The translations under genes and the position numbers were made by a program. The notes under the pieces were generated by a model. That model did no database searches. It was not told the origin of the DNA and saw only the letters and a list, made by a program, of their open reading frames with translations. A stretch of DNA of 33,058 nucleotides from Kofleriaceae bacterium (lineage in GTDB: Bacteria; Myxococcota_A; Polyangia; Haliangiales; Haliangiaceae): NCBI GenBank assembly GCA_024762925.1, contig JANTGM010000061.1:1-33058 (forward strand), in the 5' to 3' direction. Shown here in pieces: positions 25,257 to 32,973 of this stretch. Position 1 is the first letter of the stretch. Each line of letters starts with the position of its first letter.

Positions 25257-26192
25257 CTACGGAAGCTCGGCGGATAGCTTCTCGGAAAACGCATCGATTT
25301 CGTCGGTGCCCAGCCTTGAGACGAAGACTCTTGGCAGATGCAATTGGACTGTACTTAGGGCGTTTTTGAGTCGCTCGAGGTAGTGCTCGCCAAGCTTTCG
25401 TCGCGATTGATGCTGCAACCCATGTTCTGCGATGGCCGCCAGATCGCCCGTGAGTTCTTCTGCTTCAAGGCAGCCCAGCACTGCCGCTTGGGGAGAGCGG
25501 TCGGGAAAGCGATCTTCGTACAGCTGATTGACAACCACGGTGCTAAGTCCGAGGCCCAAATACGAATCGAGTTGACCCGCCAGGTCGATGGCTTCACTTG
25601 TCGGCATATCCTCTGCCATGGTGACCATCACAATTGCCGTTTGATCGGGGTCGGATAGCAATTTCTGAATCTCTTTGGCATCGCGAGTAAGCGGGCCTTC
25701 TGGAACGGTCTTTGTGATCGCCCAGGGAATACGTAGCATCGAGAGGCTATGACCGCTCGCTGCCATATCAAAGACCACGGTGTCCCAGACAGGCTTGCCG
25801 CTCTTGCGCTCCTTGGTGTGAAACCATGCTTTGCCTAGAATGGCGTAGTCTTCAACGCCTGGAATGGCTTTGATAAAGGCCTCGGTGATGCGGTTCTCAA
25901 ACACCATCTTGTAGACGCGCCGGAACCGCAAAATCATCAGCCCATACTCTTCGAGAGCATCTGCGGGCGTAGTGTTAACGGCAAATAGATTTTTTCTTAG
26001 TTTGACAATGTCTGGACCCACTTCTGGACCGTCAAAGAACTCGCCAAACCGATCTTTTGCATTCGCTTCGAAGAGCAGAGTACGTCGGCCTGCTCGGGCT
26101 GTTGCGGCAGCAATGGAGGAGGCCACCGTGCTGCGGCCAACACCGCCTTTACCGAGCACCAGAATCAGGCGCCTTTGCAGAATGGGGGTCAC
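25257..26192 (-). CDS. ArsA/Get3-like ATPase with an unusual P-loop
   Basis: This 311-residue protein starts at GTG 26192, the only sensible start. It has the deviant P-loop of ArsA/Get3/MinD-type ATPases, LGKGGVGRSTVASS (residues 13-26). The signature Lys15 is present, but the Walker A lysine itself is Arg21 (CGC codon). Switch II is VVFDMAASGHSLSML, close to the ArsA/Get3 form. The rest fits one ArsA half (~300 residues). Arsenite pumping is unlikely: there are no clustered metal Cys and no arsB neighbour. Myxobacteria carry several such stand-alone ATPases of unknown role. It lies downstream of the degenerate regulator gene (46 bases), with a short stem-loop between. Confidence 0.85.
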   Translation of the reverse strand: MTPILQRRLILVLGKGGVGRSTVASSIAAATARAGRRTLLFEANAKDRFGEFFDGPEVGPDIVKLRKNLFAVNTTPADALEEYGLMILRFRRVYKMVFENRITEAFIKAIPGVEDYAILGKAWFHTKERKSGKPVWDTVVFDMAASGHSLSMLRIPWAITKTVPEGPLTRDAKEIQKLLSDPDQTAIVMVTMAEDMPTSEAIDLAGQLDSYLGLGLSTVVVNQLYEDRFPDRSPQAAVLGCLEAEELTGDLAAIAEHGLQHQSRRKLGEHYLERLKNALSTVQLHLPRVFVSRLGTDEIDAFSEKLSAELP

Positions 26193-26209
26193 GACGGGGG
26201 GACTCTAGC

Positions 26210-26229
26210 AGGCACAATTGCACGTGCCT
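26210..26229. other. Stem-loop between regulator and ArsA-like genes
   Basis: AGGCAC (26210-26215) and GTGCCT (26224-26229) form a 6-bp stem around an 8-base loop in the 46-base gap. With no T run it may be an attenuator-like hairpin or a binding site rather than a terminator. Confidence 0.3.
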
Positions 26230-26238
26230 ACGCTCTGC

Positions 26239-27585
26239 TCACTTGTTTCTGTACTGCTTGATCTTGCGCACCAAGGTGTTGCGGCCAATTCCGAGGGAAC
26301 TCGCCGTGCGAGTGCGATTCTCTTGGTTTTCGGCGAGGGTTCGCAGGATGTAGCGCTTTTCGGCGTCGGCGAGCAAGAGCCCAGAAGGAATGGAGTCGGC
26401 GAGTGTTGCTCCGGTGGTCTCGCCTGGGAGACATAGGTCATTGGCGCCAATCGAAGTGCCGTCGCAGGTGAGCACAGCCCGTTCAATGCACTTCGCCAGC
26501 TCTTTCACGTTCCCTGGCCAGTGTTGCGAGCGAAGTCTCGTTAGCGCTTCATCGTCAATTGAGAGGCCCGGGACTTGGAGTTGGCATGCCGACTCACGGA
26601 TAAAGTAGCGGGCAAGCGATGCAATATCATCAGGCCCGCGCTCGGCCAGTGTTGGTACCTTGAGAGATTGTGCCGAGAAAGGAGCAGGGAAAGAGGGAGG
26701 CGCTTGCCGATTTCCGTTGGCGGCAGATGTGATTCTGCGCATGACGATCAGACGCACTTGATACTGCGAGGCCATTTGTAGCAACCGTTCCTGCGAGGTC
26801 GCAGACAAGTTCGAGAATTGTTGGACGTAAAGTGTGCCGCCCTCGGAACGTCGGATTGCACCCGGTAGCTGCGCTTCTGCGCCAGGAACTCCGAAAAGTT
26901 CTGCATCAAGAAACACCGGCTCAGCGTGGCAGCGAAGGGAAACGAACGCCCGACGTCGTCTTGGCCCGAGGTGATGAATCACTCGGGCGACGAGCGTTTT
27001 CCCCGTCCCATGCGCTCCCGCCAGCAGCACGGGCGAACCGTTGTCTGCGACTTCGCAGATGCGATCATAGAGCGTAAGCATCGCAGCCGAGTTTCCGACC
27101 ATTTCTGTAATGCGTTCGGGCGCCCGGCGGCTATCGTCCAAGCCCGCGTGTGCCAAGACTCGTCCAACTTCTGTCGCGATGCTCTTGAGTCTGTCTTCAT
27201 CTTCCGGTTGGAAACGTTGGTCAAAGGTCGAGTCGGCAAATTCCAGCGCTGCAATCACTTCTGATACCCCGCCAGGATTTGCTGGTGGGGAAACCACCGG
27301 CACCACCAAGAGCGCATCCCCACTCTCTGGAGAGCGACCAGTCTGCGGCAGCTGACTCTGCATCGCTTGGCCGTGGATTCCTCGTCCCGCAGGAAGGCGC
27401 AACTCATAGCTATCACCGTTGGCCATTCGACAGTGCAACTCATGCCGTGCCCGATCCATTCGGAAGAGTCGTGCTCGTTGGCATCCCGAGGCGTTTGTCG
27501 CCCACGCTGTGAGCTGGGCTATCACATCTTCCACTCGGGAAGGACCGGCAAGTATTGGTGCAAGTTGGGTGAGGACCGAGCTCAT
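26239..27585 (-). CDS. Degenerate sigma-54-activator-like regulator, GAF-AAA-Fis HTH
   Basis: The 448-residue protein starts at ATG 27585, with GAGGA seven bases upstream. Residues ~10-150 are a GAF-like sensor. Residues ~165-385 correspond to the AAA+ domain of sigma-54 activators. The Walker A, GAHGTGKT (K196), is intact. The GAFTGA loop that contacts sigma-54 is absent: after ELFG the sequence reads VPGAEAQLPGA (233-243). Walker B, normally LFLDE, reads TLYVQQF (251-257) with both acids replaced. The motif WPGNVKEL and the C-terminal Fis-type HTH (RTASSLGIGRNTLVRKIKQY) are preserved. It therefore probably binds DNA and nucleotide but cannot activate sigma-54 in the normal way. It may be a repressor or a sigma-70-dependent regulator. 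It is the first gene of the ArsA-lipoprotein-PEGA run. Confidence 0.87.
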   Translation of the reverse strand: MSSVLTQLAPILAGPSRVEDVIAQLTAWATNASGCQRARLFRMDRARHELHCRMANGDSYELRLPAGRGIHGQAMQSQLPQTGRSPESGDALLVVPVVSPPANPGGVSEVIAALEFADSTFDQRFQPEDEDRLKSIATEVGRVLAHAGLDDSRRAPERITEMVGNSAAMLTLYDRICEVADNGSPVLLAGAHGTGKTLVARVIHHLGPRRRRAFVSLRCHAEPVFLDAELFGVPGAEAQLPGAIRRSEGGTLYVQQFSNLSATSQERLLQMASQYQVRLIVMRRITSAANGNRQAPPSFPAPFSAQSLKVPTLAERGPDDIASLARYFIRESACQLQVPGLSIDDEALTRLRSQHWPGNVKELAKCIERAVLTCDGTSIGANDLCLPGETTGATLADSIPSGLLLADAEKRYILRTLAENQENRTRTASSLGIGRNTLVRKIKQYRNK

Positions 27586-27710
27586 CGCATTGTCCTCGCG
27601 AATCGTTGTGGAGGAAAAGGCATCACCCTCCAGCTATCGGCACATTGGCATGAGAGTTCAGTCAGGGCGGTTCGAAACGGAACACGGGAGTTTACTGTCA
27701 CTATAATAAT

Positions 27711-27740
27711 AGTATACTGGATTACTCTAAAAATCAGCAA
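27711..27740 (-). promoter_or_regulatory. Candidate sigma-70 promoter of the degenerate regulator
   Basis: On the minus strand, TTGCTG (27735-27740) and TATACT (27711-27716) are separated by 18 bases, about 125 bases upstream of the regulator start. The surrounding stretch, with TATAATAATAGTATAC at about 27701-27716, is strongly A/T-rich against a GC-rich background. It could also hold a binding site for the regulator itself. The 248-base gap (27586-27833) contains no gene. Confidence 0.4.
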
Positions 27741-27833
27741 AGAAAGCTTCCCCGATGGGCGCCAGCGATCCCGACATCGCTTGGTGGAACCCACAGGGAA
27801 GACCAAGATCTGTTTAAGTTTAGGTGGTTGGCG

Positions 27834-29288
27834 CTACGAAATCGCCAGCGGCCGCATCCACTTCAGTGGCGGACTATCCGAATTGAGTGCGGAAATCGCC
27901 ACGGACATTAGGTCCTCACTGGCCTTTGTCGCCTTGCCAAAAACGCGCAGTTCCAGGTGTGTCTCTTCCAGAAACATGGCAGCTGCGTGTTTCTGGGCAT
28001 CGTTTTTGGGTTTGGGATTGTAGGGGTAGGCCAGGCCTCGAACGAGTTCGATACTGGGGAACTCCGCGGACCAATTGCCCTTGCCATCATCTTTGAGTTC
28101 TTGCCGGACGCCATCCACACTCACAGCCTCAAAGGCGCAATGCTTGGCAGCATCACCACCAATGGTCACTCGGATTCCTTGTCCAGGGCCGCCGGTGCTC
28201 CGGGCGTGCATGACAAGTTCAAATGCGGCATCTGCGCTCGCCGTCCACGGAGCTGGGCTCATGCCAGCAGCAAAGCCCACTGCGCTCTTGCCTTGGGACC
28301 GCTCGGGATCCCACTTTGCCTCGATGGCAGCCAATTCACCCGGCCTCTTTGCACCCGCCTGCTTAACCTCTTGGTACTCGGCAACGATGACAAGTTCGCC
28401 CCTGGCATTTACGTGGCCGCGAAGAATGTGCTCGGCATCCGCGAGGGCAAAACTCGCCCCATCTGGTGCTGCGGCTGCGTCGAGAGCAGGCCAGGAAAGT
28501 ACCAGTGACGCCAACTGAGAAAAACTCGCATCCGTAAGCTCAAGGGTGCTCGAGGAATCGTCGTAGATGAGGATGCCCGCGTCGAGATTCACGGCGGGTG
28601 TTGCGCACTGCGCTGCTCGGTGGCCGAGCAGTGTGCCGTCCTCTGCAATGTGAACGTAGGCCGAGTCTTGTCCGTCGACGATGATGGTCACAAGGACCCC
28701 TTCGCTTGTTGGGCACGCGTAGATCGCCGCTTCGTCTTGGCTTGGTAGTTGGAAGCTCGCGGAGATTTCGGTGCAACCAGGACGCACGAGCACAACTGCG
28801 CCACTGCCGCTAGAGGCCACCGCGATCCCATGACTGTTGCATTCGAGCGTTGGCACAAAGCAATCAACGATGCCAAGGCCATGCGTATCGGCTAGATCGT
28901 AGAGTGTCTTGTCGCCCTTCTTCCAAATCAGACCAGCGGGCCAGGCCACACGCGTCGGCTCAATACGGCCCACATCGATGACATTGGGCCAATCTCCCTC
29001 GGTGTTGAGCGGACCCTGCACCAAGTAGGTTGAGTCCTCACCCAACATCACTGCTGCGACGGTTTCTTCATCAATCGCATCAGCTGCCAAGGCGCCCGCT
29101 GCCGCAAGTCGAGCGCTGAAATCTCGCTCACCCTTTGGTGTGATGCAAAGCAGACCACTTCGGTCATAGTCGGTTACAGCGGGGTTCTCGGGTACGGTCT
29201 CGGTGGTATTGCGTCCAGACTCACGCCAACTAATGCGAGTCTTTGGAGTCAAAAGTACAACCGTACTGCCATCAGTATGCAGGCGCAT
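27834..29288 (-). CDS. Uncharacterised beta-rich protein, possible propeller
   Basis: This 484-residue protein has no signal peptide and no transmembrane segment, so it is probably cytoplasmic. Residues ~30-320 show repeated short beta segments with Gly/Asp turns (GIVDCFVPTLECNSHGIAVASSGSGAVVLV, GVLVTIIVDGQDSAYVHIAEDGTLLG, LILYDDSSSTLELTD-type). This is the look of a WD40-like or other beta-propeller, without a recognisable repeat motif. The last ~150 residues form another domain (RVTIGGDAAKHCAFEAVSVDGV ... LVRGLAYPYNPKPKND). I cannot name a family. It starts at ATG 29288, 71 bases after the small gene upstream, and ends 248 bases before the regulator. Confidence 0.65.
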   Translation of the reverse strand: MRLHTDGSTVVLLTPKTRISWRESGRNTTETVPENPAVTDYDRSGLLCITPKGERDFSARLAAAGALAADAIDEETVAAVMLGEDSTYLVQGPLNTEGDWPNVIDVGRIEPTRVAWPAGLIWKKGDKTLYDLADTHGLGIVDCFVPTLECNSHGIAVASSGSGAVVLVRPGCTEISASFQLPSQDEAAIYACPTSEGVLVTIIVDGQDSAYVHIAEDGTLLGHRAAQCATPAVNLDAGILIYDDSSSTLELTDASFSQLASLVLSWPALDAAAAPDGASFALADAEHILRGHVNARGELVIVAEYQEVKQAGAKRPGELAAIEAKWDPERSQGKSAVGFAAGMSPAPWTASADAAFELVMHARSTGGPGQGIRVTIGGDAAKHCAFEAVSVDGVRQELKDDGKGNWSAEFPSIELVRGLAYPYNPKPKNDAQKHAAAMFLEETHLELRVFGKATKASEDLMSVAISALNSDSPPLKWMRPLAIS

Positions 29289-29359
29289 GTGGCGACTATA
29301 AGGGCCCCGGCGGAAAAGATCACGGGGTGGCAGAGTGCTTCACCCGAAGCGCAACTGAG

Positions 29360-29659
29360 CTAGCCTGAGGCAGCTTCGCCCATGACTGGAGTTGTCATAG
29401 GAAAGATTGGCTCGCCATGAATCTCGATGCGGTACACACTGTTCTCGGTTTCGACGTAGAGCATGTGCCCCTCGGGCTCACCAAGAACCCGCTTAACCGG
29501 AGTTGTAATCATCCGATGACCATGTGGATCGCGAAAAATCACCATGCCACGCCCGACAACGGGATAGCTGATGAGGTATCCGGTGTATCGGCGACCAACG
29601 TTCATAGAGGAACGCTCTGTCGTCTGATCCCGGACTTTTCGGGCGGTTACGCTTACCAT
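29360..29659 (-). CDS. Small beta-rich protein of unknown function
   Basis: The 99-residue product contains YTGYLISYPVVGRGMVIF and HMLYVETENSVYRIE, a pattern of short strands with a central HGHRMITTPV segment, like a small beta-barrel. There is no signal peptide or transmembrane region. The upstream AAGGAG (minus strand, ~16 bases before ATG 29659) is farther than ideal; an internal ATG at residue 19 is possible. It is divergent from the NUDIX/MBL gene, with 93 bases between. Confidence 0.6.
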   Translation of the reverse strand: MVSVTARKVRDQTTERSSMNVGRRYTGYLISYPVVGRGMVIFRDPHGHRMITTPVKRVLGEPEGHMLYVETENSVYRIEIHGEPIFPMTTPVMGEAASG

Positions 29660-29752
29660 GGTTCTGAAGGTGACTCTCCTTGATTTTAGAGGGAGAGCAC
29701 GCCCACGTCACGTACTTTTGCCCGCCTTTCTGCCCGAACCGAGATCTAAGTC

Positions 29753-31162
29753 ATGCAATCAACCGAAGATGTATACAGGGAACTACAGAAGCAGCTGCCC
29801 ACAAAACCGGTGGTGGCAGAGGTGGTGGCGGCTTCGGTAACCCTGTTGTGGCGTCGGAATTCGCGTGATGAGCTTGAGCTCTTCTTGGTTCGGCGAGCCA
29901 AGACCCTGCGCTTTCTTCCAGGATTCTGGGCGTTTCCTGGTGGCAAGCAAGATCCAGAGGACAAGACCGCGGCCGATGCGGGGGCTCGCGAACTCAAAGA
30001 GGAGACCGGGATTTCCGTTGCTCCTGAGGCGCTCACACCCGTTGGCCGGTGGATCACCCCTGAGGAATCGCCGCTGCGCTACAACACGGCGTACTTCTTG
30101 GTGCAACTCCCCGAGGGCCAAGAACCCGACGTTGCGTGTTCACAGGGAGAACTCATCGATAGTCTTTGGGCATCCCCATCCGAGGCGCTTGAGCGCTTTG
30201 AAGAGGGCTCGTTGCTTATGACCTCTCCAGTGCTTCGCATGCTTGATGCTCTCCTGCCGGGCCTTGAGGGCGCGCTCGAACGAGCGGAACAAGCTGCAAG
30301 AGACGAAGATGCGGCCCCTCGCTTGTGGCCACTCGCGGGTGGCATTGCTGTGAGTCCCCTGCGAACTCCCACACTACCACCGGCAACACGAACCAACTGT
30401 TATGTCGTGGGAACCGATGAGCTCATCGTGATTGATCCAGCAACACCACATGATGATGAGCGCATGGTTCTGTGTGACGCGATCGACAGTCGGCTTGCAG
30501 AGGGCGCCACCTTCACTGAGATCTGGCTCACGCACCATCACGGAGATCATGTTGGGGCTGCGGCATTCTTGTCTGAGCGCTATGGAGTCCCAATCGCCGC
30601 ACACAGAAAGACGGCAGAGCTTTTGGAGGGTACCTGCCACGTAGCAAAGCACCTCATCGATGGCGAGCGCAGGACACTGAGAGGGCGCTTGCCGCGAGTT
30701 TTGGAGTGTGTCTTCACCCCAGGCCACGCTCCGGGACATCTGTGCTTCTTTGAGCATCACACAAAGACGCTGATCGCCGGAGACATGGTCGCATCCACAG
30801 GCACCATTCTCATCGATCCAAGTGAAGGCGATATGACAGCGTATCTGGCGTCTCTAGAGCGCATGCGAAGCTTTGACGCCAGTTTGCTTCTGCCCGCCCA
30901 CGGCTTTGCTGTGAGCGATCCTGATGCGCTCCTGCGCCACTACATAGAGCATAGGCTAGGGCGGGAGGCCAAAGTTTTGGCGGCGCTGACCTCCACACCG
31001 CAAACCGCATCGCAGCTCGTCGGTAAGGCCTATGCCGATACACCCACATTCTTGCACGGTCTCGCCAAGCGCTCGCTAATTTCGCATCTTGTCAAGCTCG
31101 AGGTTGATGGTCTGGCTGGCAAAGTTGGATCGAAGTTGACAGATGCTTGGGTACGTTCCTAA
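29753..31162 (+). CDS. NUDIX hydrolase fused to metallo-beta-lactamase-fold hydrolase
   Basis: The 469-residue protein combines two hydrolases. Residues ~20-200 are a NUDIX domain with the box GGKQDPED ... ARELKEETGI (63-87); the loop between the Gly and the REL segment is two residues longer than in the basic pattern, as in CoA-diphosphatase-like NUDT8/NUDT19 relatives. Residues ~200-385 are an MBL-fold domain with THHHGDHVG (H261, H263, D265, H266), a later APGHLCFF His, a GDM Asp and LLPAHG. The C-terminal ~80 residues resemble the winged-helix tail of LACTB2-like proteins, which are endoribonucleases. Both active sites look complete. The substrate is unknown; RNA or nucleotide clean-up is plausible. 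Divergent from the small gene at 29659. Confidence 0.88.
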   Translation: MQSTEDVYRELQKQLPTKPVVAEVVAASVTLLWRRNSRDELELFLVRRAKTLRFLPGFWAFPGGKQDPEDKTAADAGARELKEETGISVAPEALTPVGRWITPEESPLRYNTAYFLVQLPEGQEPDVACSQGELIDSLWASPSEALERFEEGSLLMTSPVLRMLDALLPGLEGALERAEQAARDEDAAPRLWPLAGGIAVSPLRTPTLPPATRTNCYVVGTDELIVIDPATPHDDERMVLCDAIDSRLAEGATFTEIWLTHHHGDHVGAAAFLSERYGVPIAAHRKTAELLEGTCHVAKHLIDGERRTLRGRLPRVLECVFTPGHAPGHLCFFEHHTKTLIAGDMVASTGTILIDPSEGDMTAYLASLERMRSFDASLLLPAHGFAVSDPDALLRHYIEHRLGREAKVLAALTSTPQTASQLVGKAYADTPTFLHGLAKRSLISHLVKLEVDGLAGKVGSKLTDAWVRS

Positions 31163-31198
31163 TTCGGTTTGCTAGTACAAATGCGATGGCTATAGTCA

Positions 31199-32794
31199 GT
31201 GACTCACAACGTGGTCGATTTACGAATTTATGATGAGCTGCACTCGGTGCAGGCGATTCGCACGCTCGTGCGAAAGTGGTGGCAGCTGGAGTTGGCGTAT
31301 GCTGATGCCAACGGCTATGTGCTGGACCACGCCGATGGCAACATCTTTCCGTCCGGTAATGAGTTCTGCAAGAAGGCGCTAAACTCCAAGGAAGGATTTC
31401 GTCGATGCAACGAGAGCATCAAGGCCGTTAGCGAGCGCATCAAGAGTGGCAGGCGTCGCTCCATTCTTGTTCGGCAATGCCATCTGGGTTTCGATGTCGT
31501 GGCGGCCCCCATTCAATTCGGCGGTGAAGTCGTGGGGTTCCTCTTTGCCGGTGGCGCACTGCATGAAGAGCCCAAGGCCGGCCAGAGATCAGAGTTGTTC
31601 GCAAGCCTCCGCGAGTTCTCGGATGGGCCTCAGAACGAGCTTGAGGCGGCGCTTGCTAGCGTTCCACGAATGGGCGGCAGTGAGCTTGAGCATCTCGCCT
31701 CGATGGTTGAATACGCAGCCTCGGAAATCATGAAGGTGCAGGCCGAGCGGAAAGGGAGCGAGGCTTCCGCCATGCCAGCAGCCTCGGGCGCAGAAGCACC
31801 AGCTGTGCAAACGCACTTTGGAAATATTGTCGGCGCATCGGAGTCGATGGTTGAGATGTTTGGGCTCTTGGAGAAAGTCGTAAAGAGCGAGGCTACGGTT
31901 CTGGTGCACGGTGAGAGCGGCACCGGCAAAGAGCTCATCGCCCGGGCAATTCACTTCCACGGCCCCAGAGCCAAGAAGCCTTTTGTGGTTCAGAATTGTT
32001 CTGCCTTCAACGACAATCTCCTCGAGAGCGCACTCTTTGGTCACGTTCGCGGCGCGTTTACTGGTGCGGTCAAGGACCAAAAAGGTCTTTTCGAGATGGC
32101 TGATGGCGGCACCTTCTTCCTCGACGAGATTGGGGACATGTCGCCGGCGCTGCAAGTGAAGCTATTACGCGTGCTGCAAGAGGGAACATTGACTCCTGTC
32201 GGCGCCACCAAGCCCGTCAAAGTGAATGTCCGCATTGTGGCAGCGAGCCACAAAGACCTCAGCGAGCTTGTCAAGACTGGCCAGTTTCGCGAGGACCTCT
32301 ACTACCGCGTCAACGTCCTGCGGATCTCTGTTCCGCCTCTTCGCGAGCGCCTCGAAGACTTGCCGATGCTGGTCGCGCACTTCCTATCCAAACATCACCA
32401 TGGCGAAGGGAAGCCGCCTGTGCTGGCAGCCGATACCATGGCAGCGCTTGCGAACTATTCGTGGCGGGGAAACATTCGCGAACTCGAAAATGAAATGGAG
32501 CGCCTCAACGTCCTGGCGGCGGGAGACGACGTTCTCTCGCCAAGCATGCTGTCCCCACGGATTCTCGAGGCGTTGCCAAAGCCTGGCGTCCCAGAATTGC
32601 GGCGTGGAACAACAACCGAGATTGCCCCCGGTGCAACCTTGCGGGAGCTTGTTGAGGGCATTGAGTCGGAAGTGATTCACCAAGGCCTAATTCGAACGCA
32701 TTGGAACAAGAGCCAGCTGGCAAAGGAGCTTGGCATCAGCCGTTCCAACCTGATTCAAAAGTGCAGCTACTACGGCCTCGAGCGCAAGAACTAG
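31199..32794 (+). CDS. PocR-domain sigma-54-dependent activator
   Basis: This 531-residue activator starts at GTG 31199; an in-frame TAG lies just upstream, so no ATG is available. Residues ~10-165 are a PocR sensory domain, with FCKKAL, FRRCNES and CHLGFDVVAAPIQFGGEVVGFLFAGG (the conserved cysteines that may bind a ligand or metal). The AAA+ domain (~205-440) is complete: Walker A GESGTGKE (K244), GAFTGA (285-290), Walker B FFLDEIGD (D309, E310) and FREDLYYRV. The Fis-type HTH is at the end (KSQLAKELGISRSNLIQKCSYYGL). It should activate sigma-54 promoters in response to a small molecule. The stop TAG (32792-32794) lies inside the CTAG at the edge of repeat R2, so the natural end may have been altered by insertion. 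Confidence 0.93.
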   Translation: MTHNVVDLRIYDELHSVQAIRTLVRKWWQLELAYADANGYVLDHADGNIFPSGNEFCKKALNSKEGFRRCNESIKAVSERIKSGRRRSILVRQCHLGFDVVAAPIQFGGEVVGFLFAGGALHEEPKAGQRSELFASLREFSDGPQNELEAALASVPRMGGSELEHLASMVEYAASEIMKVQAERKGSEASAMPAASGAEAPAVQTHFGNIVGASESMVEMFGLLEKVVKSEATVLVHGESGTGKELIARAIHFHGPRAKKPFVVQNCSAFNDNLLESALFGHVRGAFTGAVKDQKGLFEMADGGTFFLDEIGDMSPALQVKLLRVLQEGTLTPVGATKPVKVNVRIVAASHKDLSELVKTGQFREDLYYRVNVLRISVPPLRERLEDLPMLVAHFLSKHHHGEGKPPVLAADTMAALANYSWRGNIRELENEMERLNVLAAGDDVLSPSMLSPRILEALPKPGVPELRRGTTTEIAPGATLRELVEGIESEVIHQGLIRTHWNKSQLAKELGISRSNLIQKCSYYGLERKN

Positions 32795-32973
32795 TGTCGG
32801 ATTCCAAACTCTTGCTCGCGCTCGCTCGGTTCTTCGCTCTCTGGACACGTTGACGCGCCAACGCTCATCGTTGCTTGATCGGTCGCTTTGCCCAGCAAAC
32901 TCCCTCTTCTCGCCTCGCCAGCAAACGAGCTGACTTCGCGATCACGAATCAGTGTTTATGGATCACGCACTAG
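32791..32973 (-). repeat. MITE-like repeat copy R2, complete, 175-bp core
   Basis: CTAG (32791-32794) and CTAG (32970-32973) flank a 175-base core, an arrangement like the 4-bp target duplication of IS5-family elements. The core ends are imperfect inverted repeats: TGTCGGATTCC on the left and the reverse complement of GGATCACGCA on the right (TGCGTGATCC). An internal hairpin, CGTTG (32848-32852) and CAACG (32859-32863), occupies the same place as the stem in R1 but with a different sequence. Two GCCAGCAAAC/GCCCAGCAAAC boxes lie in the right half. It encodes no protein. R2 is inverted relative to R1 and R3. Confidence 0.65.

Noticed and set aside
25257-26192. Arsenic resistance operon
   Set aside because: The ATPase is a single ArsA-like half with no clustered cysteines, and there is no arsB, arsC or arsR nearby.
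32791-32973. Integron attC-like site after the activator gene
   Set aside because: It is palindromic and gene-terminal, but it lacks the GTTRRRY/RYYYAAC core sites of attC, and the CTAG-flanked inverted ends fit a transposon-like element better.
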